Of a DNA stretch of 64,000 nt, positions 50,993 through 59,043 are shown one piece after another. Both the position numbers and the translations under genes were made by a program. The stretch comes from Streptomyces sp. V3I7. GTDB lineage: Bacteria > Actinomycetota > Actinomycetes > Streptomycetales > Streptomycetaceae. The notes beneath the pieces were generated by a model, which saw only the letters and a program-made list of their open reading frames with translations, did not search any database and had not been told where the DNA came from. The DNA is taken from the NCBI RefSeq assembly GCF_030817495.1, contig NZ_JAUSZK010000001.1, positions 6,348,001-6,412,000 of the forward strand. Reading direction: 5' to 3'. Each line of letters opens with the position of its first letter. Within the stretch, counting starts at the first letter, position 1.

Positions 50993-51589
50993 ATGGTCAA
51001 GATGAGACAAGCAAACATCGCAGCCGCTGTGATCGGCGGATATCTGCTGGGACGCAGAAAGAAGGCCAAGGTCGCCATCGGTCTCGGACTGCTGCTGGCC
51101 GGCGCGGGGTCGCGGGCTGAGAAGCTCGGCAAGGTGCTCTCCCAGGCACCGGTCCTCGGCGTGGTCAACGACCGGCTGCGCGAGGAGCTGACGGGTGCGG
51201 GCAAGGCGGCCGCCGACACCGTGCTGACCGCCGGGGCGGAGCGGCTGGCCGATGTGCTCCGCGAGCGCACCGAGGAGCTCCACGACACGGGCGAGGGCGC
51301 CGGCGCGAAGACCAGGAAGGCCCAGAAGACCGGAAGGACCGAGGAGACGGAGCCGGACGAGGAGGAGCCGGACGAGGAGGAGCCGGACGAGGAGGAGCCG
51401 GACGACGAAGAGCCGGACGACGAAGAGCCGGACGAGGAGGAGCCGGACGCCAAGCCGTCCAGGAACAGGAAACCGGCGTCGGCGTCGGCGTCCGGCGGCG
51501 AGGCACGCAGGACGCGGAAGACGACCGGCCCGCGGGCGAAGAAGACCTCCGCTTCCGGCACCGGGAAGAGGAGTGCGGACCATGGCTGA
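50993..51589 (+). CDS. gvpY: GvpY-type gas vesicle cluster protein with acidic repeats
   Basis: This 198-residue protein has a hydrophobic N-terminus (IAAAVIGGYLLGRRKKAKVAIGLGLLLAGAG, probably a membrane hairpin), a helical middle, and a run of seven PDEEE/PDDEE units between residues about 118 and 152, then a Lys/Arg/Ser-rich tail. The repeat is encoded by near-identical 15-base units (about 51350-51450). GvpY proteins occur only in actinobacterial gvp clusters; their role is unknown. It overlaps the next gene by eight bases. Confidence 0.8.
   Translation: MVKMRQANIAAAVIGGYLLGRRKKAKVAIGLGLLLAGAGSRAEKLGKVLSQAPVLGVVNDRLREELTGAGKAAADTVLTAGAERLADVLRERTEELHDTGEGAGAKTRKAQKTGRTEETEPDEEEPDEEEPDEEEPDDEEPDDEEPDEEEPDAKPSRNRKPASASASGGEARRTRKTTGPRAKKTSASGTGKRSADHG
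51350..51450 (+). repeat. 15-base tandem repeats in gvpY
   Basis: GAGCCGGACGAGGAG and the variant GAGCCGGACGACGAA are repeated about seven times in frame, encoding PDEEE/PDDEE. Copy number is likely to vary between strains. Confidence 0.85.
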
Positions 51590-52625
51590 GAAGAAGGCCG
51601 GCAAAAACCCGGCCACGGACCGGCTCATGGAAGAGCTGGAACGCTATGTCGAGGCCCGCGTCGATCACGCGCTGACCGGGATGGGCCGGCGTATCGGCGA
51701 GGCCGTCGGCGGGAACGTGCCCGGCCTGGGCGTCGGAAAGATCGGTGAACTGGCCGGCGACCTCGGCCGGAAGGTCCTGCCGGGCAAGACACTTCCCGCA
51801 CTGATGGGACGTATCTCCAAGGCGACGGGCGCGGCCGCGCACAAGGCCATGGGCGCGTCCGGGAAGCCGGCCGCCAAGGCGAAGAAGCTGACGATCATCG
51901 AGGACGTCGACGTCGGTGTGCCGGTGCGGGTGGCGTACGACCAGTGGACCCAGTTCCAGGAGTTCGGCCAGTTCGCCAAGGGCGTCCTGTCGGTCGAGCA
52001 GAAGGACGAGACGACGACCGACTGGCGCGTGAAGGTCGCCAAGTCCAAGCGGGCCTGGCAGGGGACGATCACCGAGCAGATCCCCGACGAACGCATCGTG
52101 TGGGAGTCCCAGGGAGACAAGGGCACCACCCGCGGTGTCATCACCTTCCACCCCCTCGGCGAGCAGCTGACGAAGGTCCTGGTCGTCCTGGAGTACGCCC
52201 CCAAGGGCCCGGTGGAGAAGACCGGTGCGCTCTTCCGGTCGCAGGGCCGCCGGGCGCGGCTGGACCTGAAGCTGTTCCGGAAGTTCATCATGATGCGCGG
52301 TGAGCCCACCGGCAGCTGGCGCGGCGAGATCCGCGACGGCGAGGTGGTCAGCGAGGAAGAGGAAGAGACGGAGCCCAGGGCCGAGGACGAGAAGGAGCCG
52401 CGCAAGGACGAGGAGAAGGAAGAAGAGGAGGAGGACGAGGAGTTCGAGGACGAGGACGAGGAGCCGGACGAGGAGGAAGAGGAAGAGGAGGACGAGGAGT
52501 TCGAGGACGAGGACGAGACGGAGCCCGGCGACGACGAGTACGCCGCCGAGGAGGAAGAGGAGGAGGAAGAAGAGGAAGAGCCCACACCCAGGCGGTCGCG
52601 CAGGACGGCCGCGTCGAGGCGCTGA
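51582..52625 (+). CDS. gvpZ: GvpZ-type SRPBCC gas vesicle cluster protein
   Basis: A 347-residue protein. Residues 1-105 are a Gly/Lys-rich helical region (ELERYVEARVDHALTGMGRRIGEAV). Residues about 108-245 are an SRPBCC/START domain (DVDVGVPVRVAYDQWTQFQEFGQF ... TGSWRGEIRDGEV). The C-terminal 95 residues are Glu/Asp-rich with two near-copies of EEDEEFEDEDE. It is coupled to gvpY. Its domain closely resembles the stand-alone protein at 28399. SRPBCC domains bind lipids or hydrophobic ligands; an anionic tail may keep gas vesicles soluble or bind partners. Confidence 0.83.
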   Translation: MAEKKAGKNPATDRLMEELERYVEARVDHALTGMGRRIGEAVGGNVPGLGVGKIGELAGDLGRKVLPGKTLPALMGRISKATGAAAHKAMGASGKPAAKAKKLTIIEDVDVGVPVRVAYDQWTQFQEFGQFAKGVLSVEQKDETTTDWRVKVAKSKRAWQGTITEQIPDERIVWESQGDKGTTRGVITFHPLGEQLTKVLVVLEYAPKGPVEKTGALFRSQGRRARLDLKLFRKFIMMRGEPTGSWRGEIRDGEVVSEEEEETEPRAEDEKEPRKDEEKEEEEEDEEFEDEDEEPDEEEEEEEDEEFEDEDETEPGDDEYAAEEEEEEEEEEEPTPRRSRRTAASRR

Positions 52626-52652
52626 TCCGCGCAGGAAACGAGGTGGAATTCC

Positions 52653-53195
52653 GTGGCAGGATCCGACTCCCTCAGCACGGTCCCGTCACGGGCGGCTTCC
52701 CCCTATGGCGGCGGCAGGGACTCGAGCGCGAACCTCGCCGACATCCTTGAGCGCGTGCTCGACAAGGGCATCGTCATCGTCGGCGACATCAAGATCAATC
52801 TGCTCGACATCGAACTGCTCACCATCAAACTCCGGCTGCTCGTGGCCTCCGTCGACAAGGCCAAGGAGATCGGCATCGACTGGTGGGAGCACGACCCCGC
52901 CCTGTCCTCCCGCGCCGACGACCGGCGGTTGGAGCGCGGCCGGCGGGAGCTGGAGGACGAGCGGCGCGACCTGGAGGACGAGAACGACCGCCTGCGCGAC
53001 GAGCTGGAGGAACTGCGCCGCCGCGCCCGCAGGACCGACGCCGAGCTGCCCGAGGCCGAACTGTCCGAGGCCGGCGCCGAACTGCCCGAGGGCGAGCGCT
53101 CCCGGGGTCGTACCAGCGCCGCCCGCGAGAAATCCGGCCCGGAAAAACCACGGCGGCGCGAACGGCGCTCCTCCGACGGCGACACGCGGGACTGA
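52653..53195 (+). CDS. gvpJ: gas vesicle protein GvpJ (GvpA-like)
   Basis: A 180-residue GvpA/J homologue: NLADILERVLDKGIVIVGDI then INLLDIELLTIKLRLLVASVDKAKEIGIDWWE (residues about 28-85), followed by a charged, coiled-coil-like C-terminus (RRELEDERRDLEDENDRLRDELEELRRR) and a basic tail. GvpJ is a minor GvpA-like component thought to nucleate the shell. Start GTG 52653; the ribosome site AGGTGG is nine bases upstream. Confidence 0.92.
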   Translation: MAGSDSLSTVPSRAASPYGGGRDSSANLADILERVLDKGIVIVGDIKINLLDIELLTIKLRLLVASVDKAKEIGIDWWEHDPALSSRADDRRLERGRRELEDERRDLEDENDRLRDELEELRRRARRTDAELPEAELSEAGAELPEGERSRGRTSAAREKSGPEKPRRRERRSSDGDTRD

Positions 53196-53201
53196 TGCGC
53201 G

Positions 53202-54026
53202 ATGGCAGCCGAAGAAGCCCCGGACGTCGCCGCGTCCCCGCAGACCCACCTCCTCAGCTACGCCTACGGCGTGATCCCCGCGGCCCAGGCGTCCGACGAC
53301 GCCCTGACCGAGGCGCTGTCCGCCCTCCGCGGGGTCGCCGGCGCACCGGTCACCCTGGTCCGGTCCGGGCCGCTGGCCGCGGCGGTCAGCGGCGTACCCG
53401 AGGCGGAGTTCTCGGAGGGCGCCCTCAAGGTCCGGCTCGAGGACCTGGACTGGCTCGAATCGGTCGCCCGGCCCCACCACGCCGTCATCGAGACCCTGTC
53501 GGCCCACGCGACCACCCTGCCGCTGCGGCTGGCCACCATCTATCTCAACGACGCCCACGTCCGCGCCATGCTCGACGCCCGCGCCGAGGACTTCACCGGG
53601 ATGCTCGACCGGCTGGCGGACCACGTGGAGCTCGGCGTGAAGGTGTACGCCCTGCTGTCCCCGGCGGAGGAGGAAGCGCCCCGCACGAGCGTCGGCGAGA
53701 CCTCCGGGCGGGCCTACCTCCAGCAGCGCAGGCGGCAGCGGCACACCCGGGACGCCACCTGGCGGGCGGCACGCGACGCCGTGCGCCGCATCGAGGCCGA
53801 GGCCGGGCAACTCGCCGTCGACAGCGCCCACTACCGCCCGCAGCAGGGCCGGCTCGCCCAGGGCGTCCCGGGCGAGAACGTGGCCAACGCGGCGTTCCTC
53901 GTGCCCCGCCCCCTGGTGGACGAGTTCCGGACGCGGATCGAACGGTCCGCCGAGGACCTGCCGGGGGTACGCGTCGAGGTCACCGGGCCGTGGGCGCCGT
54001 ACTCCTTCGCCGGAAGGAGCGACTGA
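53202..54026 (+). CDS. gvpL: gas vesicle protein GvpL
   Basis: A 274-residue GvpF/L-family protein. LLSYAYGVIPAAQ is the N-terminal strand; HHAVIETLSAHATTLPLRLATIY and the C-terminal VANAAFLVPRPLVDEFRT and GPWAPYSFAG are the conserved blocks also seen in gvpF. It lies six bases after gvpJ. The GvpL group is larger than GvpF and contains the extra helical middle seen here. Confidence 0.92.
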   Translation: MAAEEAPDVAASPQTHLLSYAYGVIPAAQASDDALTEALSALRGVAGAPVTLVRSGPLAAAVSGVPEAEFSEGALKVRLEDLDWLESVARPHHAVIETLSAHATTLPLRLATIYLNDAHVRAMLDARAEDFTGMLDRLADHVELGVKVYALLSPAEEEAPRTSVGETSGRAYLQQRRRQRHTRDATWRAARDAVRRIEAEAGQLAVDSAHYRPQQGRLAQGVPGENVANAAFLVPRPLVDEFRTRIERSAEDLPGVRVEVTGPWAPYSFAGRSD

Positions 54027-54029
54027 GCG

Positions 54030-54263
54030 GTGACCGTGGAACACGACGAGCCCCTCGCCGACCGGCAGATCGCGCTGATCGACCTGCTCGACCGGCTCCT
54101 CGCCGGCGGCGTGGTGCTCACCGGCGACCTGATGCTGACGATCGCGGACATCGACCTGGTCCGCATCTCGCTGCGCGCACTGATCGTCTCCGTCACCGAC
54201 GAGATGGAGGAACTGTGGATCCCCGGCGAGCCGACCGGCGCCCCGACCGACTCCGCGAGGTGA
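54030..54263 (+). CDS. gvpS: gas vesicle protein GvpS (GvpA-like)
   Basis: A 77-residue GvpA/M-type protein: DRQIALIDLLDRLLAGGVVLTGDLMLTIADIDLVRISLRALIVSVTDEM. Likely a minor shell or tip component. Starts GTG 54030 with GGAAGGAG 11 bases upstream and overlaps gvpK by GTGA. Confidence 0.9.
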   Translation: MTVEHDEPLADRQIALIDLLDRLLAGGVVLTGDLMLTIADIDLVRISLRALIVSVTDEMEELWIPGEPTGAPTDSAR

Positions 54264-54619
54264 ACCAGGCGGCGGAACGCGCCTTCTCACTGCTGCCCGC
54301 CCGCCCCGAGGACACCCCCGCCCGCACCGCGAGCGGCACCAGCAAGACGCTCAGCCGTCTGCGCACCGACCCCGAGACCGTGGAGCGCGACCTCGTCAAA
54401 CTCGTCCTCACCATCGTCGAGTTGCTGCGCCAGCTGATGGAACGCCAGGCGCTGCGCCGGGTCGACAGCGGCGACCTCACCGAGGACCAGGAGGAACGGC
54501 TCGGCCTCACACTCATGATCCTCTACGACCGTATGAACGAACTCTGCGACCGGTACGACCTCACCATGGACGACCTCAACATCGACCTCGGCCCCTTGGG
54601 GCCGCTCCTGCCGCCCTGA
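54260..54619 (+). CDS. gvpK: gas vesicle protein GvpK
   Basis: A 119-residue GvpK: after a short disordered start, the conserved helical domain VERDLVKLVLTIVELLRQLMERQALRRVD and LTEDQEERLGLTLMILYDRMNELCDRYDL. GTG 54260 overlaps the gvpS stop (GTGA); the long open frame upstream belongs to gvpL antisense sequence. It ends the gvp operon. Confidence 0.92.
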   Translation: MNQAAERAFSLLPARPEDTPARTASGTSKTLSRLRTDPETVERDLVKLVLTIVELLRQLMERQALRRVDSGDLTEDQEERLGLTLMILYDRMNELCDRYDLTMDDLNIDLGPLGPLLPP

Positions 54620-54688
54620 TCACCGTGCGGCTGCCCGTGCTGCGGGTCCACTGGCTGGAGCAGACGCTTCTGCGAGGGGGTGTGGTTC

Positions 54689-55372
54689 ATGTCCCTCGAC
54701 GTCGACTGCCGCGCGGGCAGGCGGCGCCCGCGGCTGCGCTTCGACGGCTGGATCGCGGGCATGGGCACCACCTCCGGGACGCGTATCGTCCTCGGGCACT
54801 GGCCCGGCTCGCCCTTCGGGCCGTTCAGCGACGTGATGGTGGAACGGGCCGACGGACGGCGGCTGTTGCTCGCCCCCACGCGGCCGTTGGCGGACTTCGT
54901 CAGCGCCACCTACACCTTCGACGCCGTCCGCGTCGTCCCGGTCGACGTGAGCCACGCGGACGGCACCTGGTCGGTCACGGCGGGACCGCTCGCGCTGCGG
55001 TTCACCGTCGGCGGCCGCGGGGTACTGGGGTGGCTGCTGCGGGCCGTTCCCGACATGCTGGCCTGCCGTCCGGCGTGGTGCCGGCTGACGGACCTGCCCG
55101 CCCGCGCATCCCTGGCCGGCGTGCGCACCCGCGGAAGCGCCCGCGGCGGCGACCGCGAGTGGTACGGGGCCCGTGACCTGCACACGATCGGCTCCGTCTC
55201 GGCAGCCTTCGAGGGCGACGGCCTCGGCGCCATGACGCCCGTGGAACCACCGGTGCGGTTCGGCTTCGGGTCGGTGCCGAGGAAGCCGTCGATCGTCCGG
55301 ATCACGACGACCGTGGCACCGGCCCGCGCCCACCCCGGGACGCCATGGCCCGCCGACCCCGCTGACCTGTAA
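54689..55372 (+). CDS. conserved hypothetical protein
   Basis: This 227-residue protein is not recognised. It is a soluble, beta-rich protein: GHWPGSPFGPFSDVMVER, LLAPTRPLADFVSATYTFDAVRVVPVDVSHADG, then GWLLRAVPDMLACRPAWCRL and WYGARDLHTI, and a Pro/Thr-rich end. There is no signal peptide or TM helix. ATG 54689 has GAGGGGG eight bases upstream; the frame begins at 54680. It follows gvpK by 69 bases in the same direction. Confidence 0.65.
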   Translation: MSLDVDCRAGRRRPRLRFDGWIAGMGTTSGTRIVLGHWPGSPFGPFSDVMVERADGRRLLLAPTRPLADFVSATYTFDAVRVVPVDVSHADGTWSVTAGPLALRFTVGGRGVLGWLLRAVPDMLACRPAWCRLTDLPARASLAGVRTRGSARGGDREWYGARDLHTIGSVSAAFEGDGLGAMTPVEPPVRFGFGSVPRKPSIVRITTTVAPARAHPGTPWPADPADL

Positions 55373-55447
55373 CGTTCACGGTGACACCGGTGACGCCGGT
55401 GAGGGCGCGCAGGAGCACGGGACGACGGAGAGCAGGGCGAGGCGGCG

Positions 55448-56002
55448 ATGGTCGACATCGGGAACACGCTCGACCAGGCGGCCGTCCTGCACTTCACCCG
55501 CCCGGCCCCCAAGTCGGCGCCCGCGCAGATGCGTTACCTGGTACGGCAGTTGAAGGGCACCCGCGCGGTCGCCGAGCTGCTCGGCGTCTCGCAGCGCACG
55601 GTGGAGCGCTATGTGAAGGACCAGCTGAAGCGCCCCCGCCACGACCTCGCCGAACGCCTGGCGGCCGAGACCCGCAAGCGCTGGCAGCCCCGGGTGCGGG
55701 AGCGGGCGCGACAGCAGGCGGCCACCAAGGGCGGCATCTTCGTGTCCACCCGGGCCCGCTTCGGCTTCACCGCCGCCCCCGGCAGCAGCGACGACCCCCG
55801 CATCCGCTACGTCAACCAGGCCCTGCCCCCGGACTACGCGGCCCGCCTCTTCGACGCCCAGGAGGCGGGCGCGACCGAGCAGCAGCTGCGGGCCATCCTG
55901 GCCGAGGGCCTGGGCGAGATGTACTTCCGCGACCGGGGCCGCCGCGCCGCGGGCCTGCGGGTCGAGTTCACCGACATCGAGCAGCTCGACCTGGACTACT
56001 GA
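55448..56002 (+). CDS. tpg: telomere terminal protein Tpg homologue
   Basis: A 184-residue protein with the Tpg signature. An HTH (VAELLGVSQRTVERYVKDQLKRP, residues about 40-62) follows TRPAPKSAPAQMRYLVRQLKGT. RKRWQPRVRERARQQAATKGGIFVSTRARFGFTAAPGSSDD is close to the primed, DNA-contacting part of streptomycete Tpg, with the late segment GLGEMYFRDRGRRAAGLRVEFTDIEQLDLDY. Tpg is covalently attached to the 5' ends of linear replicons. No tap (partner helicase-like) gene is adjacent, so this is an internal or relocated paralogue. Confidence 0.87.
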   Translation: MVDIGNTLDQAAVLHFTRPAPKSAPAQMRYLVRQLKGTRAVAELLGVSQRTVERYVKDQLKRPRHDLAERLAAETRKRWQPRVRERARQQAATKGGIFVSTRARFGFTAAPGSSDDPRIRYVNQALPPDYAARLFDAQEAGATEQQLRAILAEGLGEMYFRDRGRRAAGLRVEFTDIEQLDLDY

Positions 56003-56027
56003 GGCGGCTCATCCCATGGGCGCACGC

Positions 56028-56606
56028 TCAACTCGCCGACCGAAGCGCTGAGTCACAGGCCTGGCGAGCGGCGAGGGAGAGCAGCGAGCCCGCCCGCGTG
56101 AGCAGGTCGTGCAGCCCGAGACCGTACTTCTCGGCCAGTTCCGCGTTGTGCGCCATGACGTCGAGCTCGTTGGCGGCCGTGATCTCCAGGAATGCCCTCA
56201 ACTCCTCGGGGGCAGGCCGGTGTTCCTCGCCGGTGAAGCGGTTGCGGAAGGTGATCTCCGTGGTGCCGTCGATGCGGGGATAGACGGCGTCGCGGTCGCA
56301 GCTCGCGTACAAGTGGACGAGCGACTCGGCCCGTTCACCGATCAACGCGACGAGCGTCGCCCGTTCGGTGACGGGAAGCAGCTTCGGCGCGAAGCCGTCG
56401 GTGCCGTACGTCGCGTGGCACAGGCCCGCGGTCCGGACCGCGGCGTCCGCTCCCCAGTCGGCCAACACGCTCTGCACGCGCCGCAGATGCTCCAGCAGGG
56501 TGCCGCCCGGATGCGGCATCCCGTCCGCTCCGTGAGCGCGCAGGAACGCCTCGATCGCCTCCTGCCCCTCACCCGTCGCCCGGTGCCGCGGGCCTGTTGC
56601 CGTCAT
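56028..56606 (-). CDS. DUF6817-type protein
   Basis: A 192-residue soluble protein. GTLLEHLRRVQSVLADWGADAAVRTAGLCHATYGTDGFAP and the RIDGTTEITFRNRFTGEEH segment are typical of the DUF6817 family, which resembles HD-domain-like helical proteins (His and Asp at HLRR... and HATYGTD may form a metal site). Function unknown. ATG 56606 overlaps the stop of the AAC(3) gene (ATGA). Confidence 0.75.
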   Translation of the reverse strand: MTATGPRHRATGEGQEAIEAFLRAHGADGMPHPGGTLLEHLRRVQSVLADWGADAAVRTAGLCHATYGTDGFAPKLLPVTERATLVALIGERAESLVHLYASCDRDAVYPRIDGTTEITFRNRFTGEEHRPAPEELRAFLEITAANELDVMAHNAELAEKYGLGLHDLLTRAGSLLSLAARQACDSALRSAS

Positions 56607-57466
56607 GGTCGGTGGTCCTCCCGTCGCAGACGCCCCTCGATCCACGCGAGGGCGAAGTCGATGACCTGGGCGGTCTCGAAGAGATGGCTCTCCGCGGCGC
56701 CGACCCGTCCGCTGCGCCCGATGCCCGCGGCCAGCATGTCCAGGACGATGGCCTCGAACGGATCCTGCCCCTCACCCACCACCGCCGCGTAGTCGAAGGC
56801 ACCGTGCTCGGAGTCGATGTCGCGGAAGCGGCGCCAGACACGGCGGCCGTCCACCTCGATGGGCTGTTCGTACGTCACGAACCGCTTGCCGGGCGCGTCC
56901 GCGAGGGCCTCGGCGTGGTGGAGCAGGGTCATGGTGTCGAGCGGCGCGCCCAGCAGCAGGACCCGGCCGCCGCGCTCGACCAGCCGGGCCGGCGGACTGC
57001 CGGGCTCGTGGGGATCGTCCCAGGGATGGTCGGCCGTCAGCGCGGCCGCCGCCGGGCCGAGCGCGGCGAAGCTGACGTCCGGATGCCGGCTGCGGACGGC
57101 ACCGGGCATGCGGCGAAGGGCCTCGGGGAGACGGCCGTTGGCGTGGTCGGCCTCGCTGAGGTCGGGGTCATAGGCCGGATGCTCCTCGCGCAGGGCGTCC
57201 TGCCAGGACCGTGGCCAGGTGGTGAAGTCGTAGGGCGGCGCGTCGTTCCAGCCGCAGGACACCATCAGCGTGCCCCGCGACCCCACCACGTCACGCAGGG
57301 CGTCGATGACGCTCCGCGCTCCGCCCGCCACATAACCGAGGGCGGACATGCGGGTGTGGAGCATGACGATGTCGCCGTCGCCGAGCCCCAGTTGAGCCAG
57401 ATCGCGACTCATCCGACTCCGGGTCACGGGCCCGCCGGAGCGCGCCAACAGGTCCCTCGCGTCCAC
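56603..57466 (-). CDS. AAC(3)-family aminoglycoside N-acetyltransferase-like protein
   Basis: A 287-residue AAC(3) homologue: GDGDIVMLHTRMSALGYVAGGARSVIDALRDVVGSRGTLMV, HPDVSFAALGP, and DHPWDDPHEPGSPPARLVERGGRVLLLGAPLDTMTLLHHAEALAD. These are the acetyl-CoA and substrate parts of AAC(3). Many actinobacterial members are not resistance enzymes but acetylate phosphonate or peptide intermediates, so resistance cannot be claimed. Start GTG 57466, no clear ribosome site; ATG 57412 is an alternative. Confidence 0.85.
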   Translation of the reverse strand: MDARDLLARSGGPVTRSRMSRDLAQLGLGDGDIVMLHTRMSALGYVAGGARSVIDALRDVVGSRGTLMVSCGWNDAPPYDFTTWPRSWQDALREEHPAYDPDLSEADHANGRLPEALRRMPGAVRSRHPDVSFAALGPAAAALTADHPWDDPHEPGSPPARLVERGGRVLLLGAPLDTMTLLHHAEALADAPGKRFVTYEQPIEVDGRRVWRRFRDIDSEHGAFDYAAVVGEGQDPFEAIVLDMLAAGIGRSGRVGAAESHLFETAQVIDFALAWIEGRLRREDHRP

Positions 57467-57630
57467 GGGGAGAACCTATCCCCGGCACCGGGTTCGCGAA
57501 CGCGGGTTGCGACAACGGGTGTTCAGCGGGGAGCGGCACCGGGGCATGCCATACGTTCGTGATCGTGCCACAGAGCTCGACCGCCCATTCTCGCCGGCAG
57601 GCGGTCAAGGGCACCTGACAGGATGCCGTC

Positions 57631-58225
57631 ATGATCCCGTTCTCGCCGGTGCCACCCGTCGTCCCCGCAGGTCGCATGGCCCGTGCCCCGCAGCCGGTGC
57701 TCGGCCTCACCGGCGGACTGGAGCTGCGGCCCTGGCGGTCCGAGGACGCGGACGTGCTCGTCGCCGCGAGTCAGGACCCCGCCATCCGGCTCTGGAACCG
57801 GCTCGTCGTGGAGTCGACGGAGCACGCGCGCCTGCGGATCGAGCGGATGCGGAAGCGTTGGGAGAGCGAGGAGGCCGCGATCTGGGCCGTCGCCCCGGTG
57901 GACGGCGGTGCGGCCGTGGGCCTGATCGGCTGGGTGGACGTCAGTCTCGAGGAGGGCAGTGCCGAGGTCGTCTACTGGGTCCTGCCCGAGGCGCGGCAGG
58001 GGAGTGGTGGTCGAGGCAGTAAGACGCGTCAGCCGGTGGGCACTTGAGGAGCTGGGGCTGCACCGGCTCCGGCTCTGCCACTCGACCGCGAACCCCGCGT
58101 CGTGCCGCGTGGCGGAGAAGGCCGGGTACGCCGTCGAGGGCACGATGCGCGGTGCCCTGCTGCACGAGGACGGCTGGCACGACCAGCACCTGCACGCCCT
58201 CGTCCAGGGGGACACGTATGCCTGA
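57631..58225 (+). pseudogene. GNAT acetyltransferase with frameshift
   Basis: Frame A (57631-58047) encodes the first ~125 residues of a RimJ/GNAT acetyltransferase (LELRPWRSEDADVLVAASQDP ... AAVGLIGWVDVSLEEGSAEVVYWVLPEARQG). From about 58000 the protein continues only in frame B to 58225 (VVVEAVRRVSRWALEELGLHRLRLCHSTANPASCRVAEKAGYAVEGTMRGALL). The break is at the GGCAGGGGAGTGGTGG tract. Restoring one frame needs one base removed or two added, giving a ~197-residue protein, normal for the family. It may be a real pseudogene or a sequencing error in a G-run. Confidence 0.85.
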
Positions 58226-58237
58226 AGCATGTGCGTC

Positions 58238-58276
58238 GCCGCTCCGCGTCCGCCCGGCGGACGGACGCGGAGCGGC
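58238..58276. terminator. bidirectional hairpin with 15-bp stem
   Basis: GCCGCTCCGCGTCCG and CGGACGCGGAGCGGC pair perfectly around a nine-base loop between the convergent GNAT and secreted-protein genes. Confidence 0.8.
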
Positions 58277-58290
58277 ACCGGGGCGGGCGC

Positions 58291-58788
58291 TCAGCAGCCG
58301 CCGCAGTTGTAGTAGAGGACGTCCCAGTGGTTGCCCTCGTCGGTGTAGACGTTGCCGGAGCCGGACTGCCACATCGGGTAGCCGTCGCCGCGCAGGCCGA
58401 TGTAGGAGAAGTTGTTCTTGATGTAGCTTCCGATGCACGTGTACTTGCTGTAGTCGAGCTTGTAGCCGTTCCAGTGCGAGTACGTGCCGCTGGCGTGGCC
58501 GGTCTCGGTGCCGCCGGTGATGTTGAGGGCGCAGCCGCTGGCCTTCTTGAGCGTCTGGGCACCCTGGGCGGTGGCGAGGTTGAGCTGCTCGAACGATGTA
58601 CAGGTGGAGTTGTAGCGGTCGGTGCAGTTGCCGGACGAGGACCAGGTGATGCCGACCGAGCGGAACATCGATTCCGCGGTGGCCTGGCTGATCTTCGTGA
58701 CGGCGAACGCGTCGGTGGCGGTGCCGACGACCGCGACGCCCGGGGCGACGACGAGGGCGAGGGCGGTGAGAGCTGAGCGGATCTTCAT
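58291..58788 (-). CDS. secreted protein with M15-peptidase-like zinc motif
   Basis: A 165-residue protein with a clear signal peptide (residues 1-29, cut after AFA). The mature part has six cysteines (C55, C63, C86, C118, C162, C165), as in stable extracellular proteins. SHWNGYKLD (His105, Asp112) and TDEGNHWDV (His154) resemble the zinc ligands SxHxxGxAxD and (E)xxHW of VanX/VanY-type M15 peptidases, but the total length and surroundings differ from known members. It may cut a peptidoglycan or peptide substrate, or be a non-peptidase with a similar fold. Confidence 0.72.
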   Translation of the reverse strand: MKIRSALTALALVVAPGVAVVGTATDAFAVTKISQATAESMFRSVGITWSSSGNCTDRYNSTCTSFEQLNLATAQGAQTLKKASGCALNITGGTETGHASGTYSHWNGYKLDYSKYTCIGSYIKNNFSYIGLRGDGYPMWQSGSGNVYTDEGNHWDVLYYNCGGC

Positions 58789-59043
58789 GGGGAACCCTTC
58801 CTGCGAACGACCGTGCTCCTGTGAGGTGGCTGTGCGGGCGGTGCAGGCAGTGCAGGGAGATAGTGCCCGAGGTCTACGCGCGTCCGCCAGAGTGCGAACG
58901 AAATCGGCTCGAAGGTGGTGCTGAGGGATGGTGATGGGGCGGAACCAAGGAAAGAAGAAAGTTGTACCAATTCCCCGGAATCGCCATCCAACGCGCGCTC
59001 CCGGACGTATCCCTCACAGGGGGACGCATCCAGGAGAAACAAC
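58789..59043. other. divergent region upstream of secreted and His-rich genes
   Basis: 255 bases between divergent genes, with a less GC-rich part around 58940-58985 (GAAAGAAGAAAGTTGTACCAATTCC) and an ATTCC-CC-GGAAT dyad at 58970-58981. Both promoters probably lie here; no consensus was clear. Confidence 0.35.

Noticed and set aside
51350..51450. CRISPR-like regular repeats
   Set aside because: The repeats are 15 bases with no spacers and are in frame, encoding PDEEE in gvpY.
52686..54290. 534-codon minus-strand frame across gvpJ, gvpL and gvpS
   Set aside because: Conserved Gvp proteins are encoded on the plus strand in this exact interval; the antisense frame is Gly/Asp/Val-rich without family features.
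56603..57466. Confirmed aminoglycoside resistance gene or antibiotic cluster
   Set aside because: Only one AAC(3)-like gene is present, with no aminoglycoside biosynthesis genes around it; many family members have other substrates.
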